DNA from: Acuticoccus sp. I52.16.1
GTDB lineage: Bacteria > Pseudomonadota > Alphaproteobacteria > Rhizobiales > Amorphaceae
Direction of reading: 5' to 3'
Assembly: GCF_022865125.1 (NCBI RefSeq)
Contig: NZ_CP094828.1
Span: 4,519,219 to 4,583,218, forward strand
Length of the DNA stretch: 64,000 nucleotides
Each line of letters begins with the position of its first letter. Within the stretch, counting starts at the first letter, position 1. The notes under the pieces were generated by a model. It searched no databases, was not told where the DNA came from, and saw nothing but the letters and a program-made list of their open reading frames with translations. Shown piece by piece: positions 46,462 to 54,433 of the stretch. The position numbers and the translations under genes are program-made.

Positions 46462-48132
46462 ATGGCTCAACGACATGTCGTCGTCGTCCCCCCGCCGGGG
46501 ATCGACGGCTCCCGACCCATCAAGACACTCGTCGATCTTCTGCGCCAGCGGGGGTGCGAGACCACGGTGGCGAACCTCGAGCATGCGGACGCCGCACCGC
46601 ACGGGGCGCAGGTGGTCTTCCTCTACCGCGGGCTGGAGGCGGTGGTCATCGAGGCGATGACCCGCGGCGCCCAGCCTTCCGGCCCGATCGGCCCTTGGGT
46701 GAAGGAGGCGACGTCGATCCTGCAGGCCAAGGCGGCGCGCGGTGCGGGGACCACGCTGGTCGACGTCGCGGATCTGGAGCTGAACAGCGGCGCCATCGTC
46801 GACCGGCTGGTCGCGGCGGAGCAGGATAACGGCCCGGCGCGGGGCCGGCGGGTGGCCACCGGCGACCCGGTGTTGCGCGCGCTCGCCCGCACCGCCGTCG
46901 CCGAGATGCCCAAGGCGCGCAAGCTGAACCAGGACCTCGTCGCCGGTTCGCTGCTCGCCCCGGCTGACGCCGCTCCCCAGGCCGATACCGCCTTCCTCTA
47001 CTACACCGGCATCCTGCACCGGCGCGACCCGGCTGCGGCGGAGCTGGCCGCCAGCGCGCTCGGCGACGTGTCGGCCGAGCGGGACCGGCTGCGCGCCGAG
47101 ACCGCGAGCCTGCGCGCCGCGCTCGCCGGCCGCACCGGACATGCCGAGAGCACGACGATCAGCCTCGGACCGACCTTCTCCCACCCCGCGTTCTACGACT
47201 TGGAGCGCGGCGCCAGCGGACGCCTGTTCCGGTGGATGGGGCGGCGGAGCGAGGCGACCATCCCGGTCCCCGTCGCCGCCAACGAAGGGGTCAAGGTGGT
47301 CGTCACCTTCGAGCTGGTGATCGACGGGGAGGCGCTGGCCGGGTTCGAGATCGGCGTCGGCGGCCGCTACGCCCAACGCTACGAGACGCGCGCGCTCCCC
47401 AACGGGCAGCTCACCAAGTCGGCCGTGTTCACCGCGCTGCCGGCGGACGAGGACATGGTCGCCGTCACCCTGCGTCAAGGCCACGCCGTCGACCGGACGG
47501 ATGCCGGCGACCCGCGCACGTTGGGCTGCGGCATCGCCGCGATCACGCTGGTGCCGGTGCCTGCCGCCGCCAACGCCGGCAAGGTGCCGACCCCGGCCGG
47601 ACCGGAGGACATCCTCCCCGGCGACCCCGAGCCGGCCCCCGTGCCCCCACCGGCCCGCGGTGCGCCGGGCCTTCCCGCCGCGACCGCCGGTGCCGGGGGA
47701 CATTCGCTGGCCACCATCGTCATCCCGGTCGACACCGCGTTCGACGAAGCCGCCTTCCACCCGGTGGAGCGCCGGCCCGACGGCCTCGCCTTCGCCTGGC
47801 TCGGCCGGCGCGAGGAACAGGCCTTCACCGTGACCGTCCCGCTCGACCGTCCGGTGCGGGTCGAAGCCCATCTCGCCATGGTGATCGACGACGAGGCGGT
47901 CGCGGGGCTCGAGATCGAATTCGACCACGAGAGCCCCGCCGCGACCGAGGTGACCACGGTCGACGACATGCTGGTCAAGGTGGCGGTATTCGACCCTGTC
48001 GAGCCGTCCGGCACCGCCGCGGAGCCCGTCCAGGTGCTGCTGCGGGCGCGGCACCGGGTGGACGTCTCGGACCATGGCGACAGCCGCGTCCTCGCCGTCG
48101 GGCTGCACAAGCTGGTGGTGCGGCAGGTCTGA
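46462..48132 (+). CDS. Unknown protein with two copies of a new ~130-residue domain
   Basis: 556 residues from the ATG at 46462; the open frame upstream runs through the tandem repeats and is not coding. Residues about 1-205 form a mixed alpha/beta N-terminal region, followed by a short coiled coil (DVSAERDRLRAETASLRAAL), then copy 1 (about 230-375: THSHPAFY-like FSHPAFYDLERG, FRWMGRR, DAGDPRTLGCGIAAI), a Pro-rich linker (about 376-415) and copy 2 (about 416-556: FHPVERRPDG, FAWLGRREE, DHGDSRVLAVGLHKL). No catalytic motif, signal or membrane helix is seen. The convergent neighbour carries related domains. Confidence 0.72.
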   Translation: MAQRHVVVVPPPGIDGSRPIKTLVDLLRQRGCETTVANLEHADAAPHGAQVVFLYRGLEAVVIEAMTRGAQPSGPIGPWVKEATSILQAKAARGAGTTLVDVADLELNSGAIVDRLVAAEQDNGPARGRRVATGDPVLRALARTAVAEMPKARKLNQDLVAGSLLAPADAAPQADTAFLYYTGILHRRDPAAAELAASALGDVSAERDRLRAETASLRAALAGRTGHAESTTISLGPTFSHPAFYDLERGASGRLFRWMGRRSEATIPVPVAANEGVKVVVTFELVIDGEALAGFEIGVGGRYAQRYETRALPNGQLTKSAVFTALPADEDMVAVTLRQGHAVDRTDAGDPRTLGCGIAAITLVPVPAAANAGKVPTPAGPEDILPGDPEPAPVPPPARGAPGLPAATAGAGGHSLATIVIPVDTAFDEAAFHPVERRPDGLAFAWLGRREEQAFTVTVPLDRPVRVEAHLAMVIDDEAVAGLEIEFDHESPAATEVTTVDDMLVKVAVFDPVEPSGTAAEPVQVLLRARHRVDVSDHGDSRVLAVGLHKLVVRQV

Positions 48133-48189
48133 CCCGACGCCGGTCCCCGGCCTGGGCGAGGGCGAGGGCGAGAGCGGGCCGGCGACGGC

Positions 48190-49782
48190 TCAGGCCGGCC
48201 GCACGAGGATCCGTGCGACGGCGAGGCCGGGTGTCTCGGACGTCACGGCCGTGTCAGGCATCAGCGTCAGCGGGCCGCGAGGGCCGGCCGCGCTCTCGAA
48301 CAGCGCCGTCTTGACGGCGCCGTGGTCGCCCAGCGGGGTGATCTCGGTCCGCTCGGGGATTGCTTCGCCCAGGGCGATCCGCAGCCCCTCGACCTGCCGA
48401 CGCTCCGCGACCCGCGGCAGGAAGACCTCCACCCGCAAAGGTCCGGCGATCTCGACCGATAGGTCGACCACCGCGTCGCCACCCAGCCGGCGGACACGCT
48501 CGCCGGTAGGCAGGCTCTCGGCGGCGGCGAAGGCGGGGGCGGGGAAGGCGTCGACGCCGAGGTCGAGCGTGCCGTCGGCGATCGGCGCCTCGTCGAGCTG
48601 CCACAGGTCGACCCGGTGGATGCCGACGGAGAGGAACCGCGGGTCGCCTTTGTCGGTCAGGTCCAGCTTCGAGGTGACGTGAAGGCCGAGGCGCACCAGG
48701 GCGAGCGGGTCGGGGTTCGCCGGCGCGGCGAAGGTGCTGGAATGCAGCCAGCCGCCGTCGTCCATCTTGGTGCGCACCACCTCCACCGCCGTCAGCCCGT
48801 CGCACGTGACCGAGAAGCCGTCGAGGGCGGCCATGTTGATGATGACGGCGATCTGCACGTCGACCCGCAGCGCGCGGGTGCGGCCGATCTCGGTCGGCAG
48901 GACGGCGTCGTCCTCGTTGCCGATCCAGCGCAGCGACAGGCCGTCGGAGGGGCGCCGTTCTGGCGGGTAGAAGGCGGGATGGGTCAGGCTCTCGTCGGCG
49001 TAGATCGTCTGGTGCTGCGGGGTCGTCCCGTCGAAGTTGGTGACGCCGACGGCCTCTTGCAGCAGCGCGATCTGCTCGTGGAGCTGTGCGTTCTGCCCCT
49101 CGACCTCGGCGAGCCGGGCGCGGGTGGCGGCAAGCTCCGCCCGGTCGGCCGCGGTGGGGCCGGCATCGGTCGGGGTGCGGGGCGCGGCGAGGGCGGCGAG
49201 GGCCTCGTCCAGGCTGGTGCGGATCGGCGCGCTCCAGAGGGGGAGTGCGGACGGGCGAAGCGCCGCGGCGAGGCTTTCGACGGCCGGCTCCTCCAGCGCG
49301 GCGAGGCGGCACAGGAAACGCACTACGCTCGCGGCGGCGCTCTCCTGCCGCGAGCGGTGCGGCGCGTCGGCGTCGCCGGCGAGGGGGAGGCCGAGATGGG
49401 CGCCCAGCGTCGCGGCGAGCGCATCGTCGTCGATCGTGGCGTGGGGGTCGAGGAGGGTGCAGCGCGTGCCCAGGCGCCGGCATTGCAGCACCAGAGTGGC
49501 GCTGTGGCGCGTCCAGGCGGCGATCGCCTCGTGGATGGCGGCGCCGTCCCGCACGGCGGCGGTGGCGAAGTCCTCGGCCGAGGGATGCAGCAGCAGGGCG
49601 TGCGCGGCCGATGCGCCCCACAGGCGCGCGTCGAGCTGGGTGGGGGCGATCGGCTCGACACTGGCGACCGCGCCCTCGAGCAGCCGGGTCAGCCGGGCGA
49701 GCGCGGCGCCGCAGTCGTACCAGGGCGGCGCGGCGAGAAGCACCATCTGCGGGGGCGCGGACGCGAGGGCGCTCTCAAACAT
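48190..49782 (-). CDS. Unknown protein sharing the same domain, with coiled coil
   Basis: 530 residues. The N-terminal 200 residues have no recognised fold. A coiled coil follows (RAELAATRARLAEVEGQNAQ region, about 211-245), then a well-conserved copy of the domain (about 255-390: LTHPAFYPPERRPSDGLSLRW, DKGDPRFLSVGIHRV), and a divergent copy at the C terminus (about 400-530). It is convergent with the preceding gene and has the same order of N-terminal region, coiled coil and two domains, so the two are probably ancient duplicates. Confidence 0.7.
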   Translation of the reverse strand: MFESALASAPPQMVLLAAPPWYDCGAALARLTRLLEGAVASVEPIAPTQLDARLWGASAAHALLLHPSAEDFATAAVRDGAAIHEAIAAWTRHSATLVLQCRRLGTRCTLLDPHATIDDDALAATLGAHLGLPLAGDADAPHRSRQESAAASVVRFLCRLAALEEPAVESLAAALRPSALPLWSAPIRTSLDEALAALAAPRTPTDAGPTAADRAELAATRARLAEVEGQNAQLHEQIALLQEAVGVTNFDGTTPQHQTIYADESLTHPAFYPPERRPSDGLSLRWIGNEDDAVLPTEIGRTRALRVDVQIAVIINMAALDGFSVTCDGLTAVEVVRTKMDDGGWLHSSTFAAPANPDPLALVRLGLHVTSKLDLTDKGDPRFLSVGIHRVDLWQLDEAPIADGTLDLGVDAFPAPAFAAAESLPTGERVRRLGGDAVVDLSVEIAGPLRVEVFLPRVAERRQVEGLRIALGEAIPERTEITPLGDHGAVKTALFESAAGPRGPLTLMPDTAVTSETPGLAVARILVRPA

Positions 49783-50100
49783 CGCCGACGCCGCGTCCGC
49801 GAGAGGGGGTCGGTCGGCCGGGCAGGTGCAGCAAGGATCGCCTCGACGTCATGAGCCGGGGCGCCGGGGGCGCTCCACCGGCAGGTTGCGCCCGGAAGTG
49901 TTGCGCGTCGTGTTTGAGCGAGGCACGCCGCCGGGGCAAGCCCGGAGGGGCCGATTTCGCACCCGGTGCACGCGGCGGCGCCTTGTGATCGCCCGGTCGG
50001 GGTGGCATCGGTTGGGCACGGAGGCGCCTTCTAGCGGGGGCGTTGGCGTCATTGCCGGTGTTCGCGTATTCATATTCGTCATTTCGCGGAGAAGCTTAGA
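49783..50100. other. Divergent promoter region between the unknown protein and the Crp-type gene
   Basis: 318 bp without a supported gene. The last 60 bases are AT-richer (TTCGCGTATTCATATTCGTCATTT region) and probably hold the promoter of the regulator. No CRP consensus was found here. Confidence 0.45.
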
Positions 50101-50802
50101 ATGTCGACGGCCGTCCGCTCCAGCCCCGTCCGCGCTTTCCTGGTGGCGAACACCTTCGTCGGCGCCATGGAGGATGCCGCGGTGGACCGTGTGGTGATGC
50201 ACGGCCGCGCCATCCGCTACGCCAAGGGTGACCGGCTGTTCCAGCGCGAGGACATGGGCGACGCGCTGCATATCGTCATCAGCGGCACGGTGAAGGTGCA
50301 CAACACCACCAGCGAAGGGCGCGACGTGGTGCTGAACTTCCTTCGCTCGGGCGACCTCGTGGGCGAGATCGCGGTGCTCGACGGGGGCCCGCGCACGGCA
50401 TCGGCGTCGATGATCGAGGCGGGGGAGATCTTCCGTATCGGCCGGCGCGACCTGATGCCGGCGCTGCGCGAATCGCCCGACGCCCTGCTCGAGCTGGTGG
50501 CGATCCTGTGCGAAAAGCTGCGTGCCACGTCCGACATCGTCGAGACCAACATGCGCAAGCTGGACGCGCGGTTCGCCGCCGGGCTGATGCGACTGTGCCA
50601 GGCCTACGGGCGGCGCACCGCGGCCGGCATCGTGATCGACCTCTCCGCCAACCAGACCGATCTTGGCGCCTATCTCGGCCTCTCGCGCGAGAACGCAAGC
50701 CGGCAGATCGCCAAGCTGTCCCGCTCGGGCGTGCTGCGGGCGGAGGGGGCGACGCTGGTCGTCCTCGACGAGCCGGCGGTCGCGCGCCTGGCGGACGAGT
50801 GA
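50101..50802 (+). CDS. Crp/Fnr-family transcriptional regulator
   Basis: 233 residues: cyclic-nucleotide-binding fold at about 20-140 with GDLVGEIAVLDGGPRTASA, the phosphate-binding-cassette region, and a C-terminal winged HTH (TDLGAYLGLSRENASRQIAKL). There is no FNR-type N-terminal Cys cluster. GEIAVLDGGPRTASA keeps Glu and Arg in the places that bind cAMP in Crp, so ligand binding is plausible. The cyclase gene follows after 10 bp. Confidence 0.88.
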   Translation: MSTAVRSSPVRAFLVANTFVGAMEDAAVDRVVMHGRAIRYAKGDRLFQREDMGDALHIVISGTVKVHNTTSEGRDVVLNFLRSGDLVGEIAVLDGGPRTASASMIEAGEIFRIGRRDLMPALRESPDALLELVAILCEKLRATSDIVETNMRKLDARFAAGLMRLCQAYGRRTAAGIVIDLSANQTDLGAYLGLSRENASRQIAKLSRSGVLRAEGATLVVLDEPAVARLADE

Positions 50803-50812
50803 CGACGGCCGC

Positions 50813-52900
50813 GTGAAGGTCTGGCGGCGCATCGGCCGCGCCAGGGGCCGCGCGGCCACCGAGGCCGGCCTCGTCGCGATCGCGGCGCTGGTGACGCTGC
50901 TGCTGGTCGCCTTCAGCGGCACCGACGCCGGCTCCACCTTGCGCGAACGCACCTTCGACACCCTGACCGCGACCGTCACGCTCCCCCCCGAGGCCCAACC
51001 CGTCGTGGTCGACATCGACCGTGCGGCGCTGGCTCGGGTCGGGCGCTGGCCGTGGGGCCGGGCCGACCTCGCCGCCCTGGTGGAGGCGATCGCCGCGGCC
51101 GGTGCCGGCGCCCTCGCGGTGGATATCCTGCTCGACGAACCGGACGATCGCTCGCCCGCGGCGCTCGCCCGCCGCCTCGCCGCCGCCGGCGTGCCGCTGC
51201 CGGTGGACGCGGCGAGCCTCGAGGACGGCGACCAGCGCCTCGCCGCCGCGTTCGCATCGCTGCCCACCGTGCTCGGCGTCGGCCTGGCGCCGCAGGAGGG
51301 GGAAAGCGTTCGCCCGCCGCCGGTGATCGTGCGTGGCACCTTCGTGGCGGACGGGCTTTGGGTCACTGGCGGCATCGCCGGGCCGATCCCGGCGCTGAAG
51401 GCGTCGGCGGCGGGCTTCGGCGCGTTGTCGCTCCCCGGCAGCGTCGACGGTTCGGTGCGCCGGGTGCCGCTGCTGGCGATCGCCGGGCGGCAACCGGTGA
51501 CGGGCCTCGCGGTGGAACTGCACCGCGTGGTTCGAGGCGGGCCGCCGATCCTGATCGATCCCGCGGCGCGGGTGATGCAGGTGGGAGAGCGGACCGTCGC
51601 GATGGGGACGAGCGGGCTCATGCGCCTCGTCCCGGTCGCGCGGGCGGCGCGCCAGGCCCGCCATGTCGACGCCGCCGCGGTGCTGGACGGTGATCCGGCG
51701 GCGCTGGCACGGCTGGCCGGTGCGGCCGTCTTCCTGGGAAGTTCGGCGCCGGAGCTGGGCGGGCTGCGCACCGGCGCGGACGGCACGCTCGTCCCCAGCG
51801 TCGACCTCCAGGCCGACGCCTACGCACAGATCGGTGCCGGCGCCTACCCGCTGCGTGCCGACGCGGCGCTGACGGTGGAGCGCGTGGCGATCGCGCTCGG
51901 CGCGGTGCTGGGTCTCCTGGCGGCGCGCTTCTTGACGCCGGCGAGCGGGACGGTCGCGGTGGGGATCGCGGTGGTGATGTGGGCGGCGGGAGCTGCGAGC
52001 GCCAGCGCCTACCTCCACCTCTTCGACCCGATCCTGCCGGCGGCCGGCACCGCGCTCACCTTCGCACTGGGCTCGCTCCTGGTCGCGGCGCGGGCGCGGC
52101 GGCAGGCGCGGCGCGTGCAGGCCGCCTTCGAGCAGCACCTGTCGCCCGCCGTGGTCCGCCGCATCGCCGCGAGCCCCGACGCGGTGCGCCTCAAAGGCGA
52201 GGCGCGCGTGGTGACCGCTCTGTTCACCGATATCGAGGGCTTCTCGTCGATGACCGCGGCGGCCGAGCCGGAGGCGCTGATCGGCCTGCTCGACGCCTAC
52301 TACGACGTCATCACCAATGTCGCGGTGGCGCACGAGGGGATGGTCGCCAAGCTGATCGGCGATTCGATGAACGCGCTGTTCAACGTCCCGGTCGACCTCG
52401 CCGACCATCCGCGCCGCGCGCTGGAGTGCGCCGTCGCGCTGGCCGAAGCGAGCGCCCGCTTCGAGGCGACGCCGGAGGCTCGGGCGCTGGGGCTCGGCCG
52501 CACCCGCATCGGCCTCGACACCGGGCGGGCGATCGTCGGCGACGTCGGCGGCTCGCGCAAGCTCGACTATACGGCGCACGGCGCGGCGGTGAACGCGGCC
52601 TCGCGCTTCGAGCAGGCGAACAAGTTCCTGGGGACGCAGATCGTCATCGGGCCGGGGACGGCGGCGGCGCTGGAGATGGACCTCCGCCCGCTCGGCCGCT
52701 TCGTCGTGCGCGGCTTCCCCGAGCCGTTGGCCCTCTTCACCCTGTGGGACGACGCGATGGGAGAGGCGGAGAAGGAGACCGTCCGCCGCGCGGTGGCGGC
52801 CCTGTCGGCCGAGCCGCTGGTGCTCGACGACTTGAAGCCCGCACGCTATGCGGCACTGCTCGCGGCGCAGGGCGACCGCTCGCCGGCGGACGCCCTATAG
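50813..52900 (+). CDS. Membrane adenylate/guanylate cyclase with CHASE2 sensor domain
   Basis: About 695 residues from a GTG. There is one N-terminal helix (18-35), a periplasmic CHASE2 domain (about 40-340), three helices (about 354-425) and a class III cyclase domain. In the latter, FTDIEGFSSM supplies metal aspartates, KLIGDSMNALF the conserved Lys/Asp, and LDYTAHGAAVNAASR the nucleotide-specifying region, in which Thr fits the class IIIb adenylate type. It probably makes cAMP in response to an envelope signal. It lies 10 bp after the Crp/Fnr gene and is convergent with the FecR gene. Confidence 0.88.
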   Translation: MKVWRRIGRARGRAATEAGLVAIAALVTLLLVAFSGTDAGSTLRERTFDTLTATVTLPPEAQPVVVDIDRAALARVGRWPWGRADLAALVEAIAAAGAGALAVDILLDEPDDRSPAALARRLAAAGVPLPVDAASLEDGDQRLAAAFASLPTVLGVGLAPQEGESVRPPPVIVRGTFVADGLWVTGGIAGPIPALKASAAGFGALSLPGSVDGSVRRVPLLAIAGRQPVTGLAVELHRVVRGGPPILIDPAARVMQVGERTVAMGTSGLMRLVPVARAARQARHVDAAAVLDGDPAALARLAGAAVFLGSSAPELGGLRTGADGTLVPSVDLQADAYAQIGAGAYPLRADAALTVERVAIALGAVLGLLAARFLTPASGTVAVGIAVVMWAAGAASASAYLHLFDPILPAAGTALTFALGSLLVAARARRQARRVQAAFEQHLSPAVVRRIAASPDAVRLKGEARVVTALFTDIEGFSSMTAAAEPEALIGLLDAYYDVITNVAVAHEGMVAKLIGDSMNALFNVPVDLADHPRRALECAVALAEASARFEATPEARALGLGRTRIGLDTGRAIVGDVGGSRKLDYTAHGAAVNAASRFEQANKFLGTQIVIGPGTAAALEMDLRPLGRFVVRGFPEPLALFTLWDDAMGEAEKETVRRAVAALSAEPLVLDDLKPARYAALLAAQGDRSPADAL

Positions 52901-52911
52901 ACCGCCTCCCG

Positions 52912-53535
52912 TCACCGGACGCTGGCGAGCGCCTCCTCGATGCGCCCCGCGCCCCACGCGACCGGGTCGGTCGGCTCGGCGCCCGGCTCGGCGATGTTGG
53001 TGCCTTCGCCGGCCCCGACCGACACCGTCTTGCCGCCGCCGGTGACGTCCACCCGCCCGGTTTCGACGAAGACGCCGAAGACGCCGCGACTGGGACCGGC
53101 GAAGAAGGTGGTGCCGCGCACCACGATCAGCCCGTAGTCGGAACTGATGGTGAGATCCTCATCGGCCTTCGGGGGCTCGCGGTCGAACAGGATCGCGCCG
53201 CCGCCGAGCGTCAACTCGCCGCCCGCGTCGATGATGTAGCGGTCGAGCCGCACCTCGGTCTCGGCGCCGAGGCGCAGCGTGGTGCGTTCGCCCAGGCCCA
53301 GGACGGCGCGCGCCTCGGCTCCGGTGCGGACCGTCTCTGCGACGTGCACCGGGTCCTTCACCTTCAGCGTCCGGGCTTGCGCGCCGGCTGCCGTGGCGGT
53401 CGCCTCGCCGGTCACCGCCGAGACGGCTCCCGCGGGGTCGGCCGCGCGGGCGCCGGACGCCGCCAGCCCCAATGTGAGGATGCCGGCTGCGAGGACGATG
53501 GAGAGCGCCGACCACCCACTCGCCTGATTGCGCAT
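52912..53535 (-). CDS. FecR-domain protein, exported
   Basis: 207 residues with a signal peptide (about 1-31, ending ARA-ADPAG). The FecR domain spans about 60-160 (VHVAETVRTGAEARAVLGLGERTTLRLG, SDYGLIVVRGTTFFAGP). Stand-alone FecR-domain proteins like this often accompany CHASE2 cyclases, and the cyclase gene ends 11 bp away on the other strand. A role as periplasmic partner of the sensor is inferred. Confidence 0.85.
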   Translation of the reverse strand: MRNQASGWSALSIVLAAGILTLGLAASGARAADPAGAVSAVTGEATATAAGAQARTLKVKDPVHVAETVRTGAEARAVLGLGERTTLRLGAETEVRLDRYIIDAGGELTLGGGAILFDREPPKADEDLTISSDYGLIVVRGTTFFAGPSRGVFGVFVETGRVDVTGGGKTVSVGAGEGTNIAEPGAEPTDPVAWGAGRIEEALASVR

Positions 53536-53826
53536 GACTTCTGACTCCTATGCTCGATCGGCCCCGCCCGCCGCGGGGGCGGGATCCGGCCGCTGAACTA
53601 GTCGCACAGCCGAGGGCCCGCTGTGCCGACGAGCATAACCCTCGGCGCAATTGCCCGCCATGGCGCGCTTCCGCGTGGGGGACGGCGGAGGAGGCGGGCG
53701 GGCAAGAGGCGGGCGGGCGCGACGCCGTGCACGGTTGTCCCGGCCCGTCCGCTACGCCATCTGCGGGTGGAGCCGCGCGGGGCGACGGATCGCCGCCCTC
53801 CCGCGCGCGAGTGTTTGGGGAGACCG

Positions 53827-54429
53827 ATGGATACCCGCAACGTTGCTGCGTACGCGCAGATGCACCGCACGCAGTCGTACGGCACCACGGCGCACCGCAT
53901 GCGCCGCTACATCGAGCCGTGGGTGCAGCTCGCGCGGCCGCGCACGTTGCTGGACTATGGCGCCGGGCAGGGCCGCTTCGGCGCCGTGATCGACGTTCCG
54001 ACCCTCGAAGAGCGCCACCTCTATGACCCCGCCATCCCCGAGATCGCGACGCTGACGCGCGAACGCTACGATTATGTCATCAGCATCGACGTGCTGGAGC
54101 ACCTGGAGCCGGACGAGGTGGACGGCGTTCTGGCCGACGTCGCGCGGCTGACCGACAAGGCGCTCTTCATCGTCACCACGGCGCCGGCGCGGGCGATCCT
54201 GCCGGATGGGCGCAACGCGCACACCACGATCCAGCCGGGTCCGTGGTGGGGCGAGGCGATCGGCCGGGCGTTCGGCGTCGCCGAGGCGATCCCGGTGTGG
54301 CGCAAGAACCGCTGCGGCTTCAAGACCTACCGCTCGCCGCCCGGGGAGTGGATCGCCGCCGGCGCCAAGCTCGCCAAGGCCCAGGTCGTCCACCACCGCG
54401 CCAAGTGGCAAGCCAGGCGCGCCGGCTGA
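53827..54429 (+). CDS. Class I SAM-dependent methyltransferase
   Basis: 200 residues. The SAM loop LLDYGAGQGRFG near residue 41 and YDYVISIDVLEHLEPDEVDGVL near 80 are motif I and post-I/IV of class I methyltransferases. A GGGGAGA site precedes the ATG at 53827. It probably methylates a small molecule or glycan; the substrate is unknown. It is convergent with the RND operon. Confidence 0.82.
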   Translation: MDTRNVAAYAQMHRTQSYGTTAHRMRRYIEPWVQLARPRTLLDYGAGQGRFGAVIDVPTLEERHLYDPAIPEIATLTRERYDYVISIDVLEHLEPDEVDGVLADVARLTDKALFIVTTAPARAILPDGRNAHTTIQPGPWWGEAIGRAFGVAEAIPVWRKNRCGFKTYRSPPGEWIAAGAKLAKAQVVHHRAKWQARRAG

Positions 54430-54433
54430 CGGG

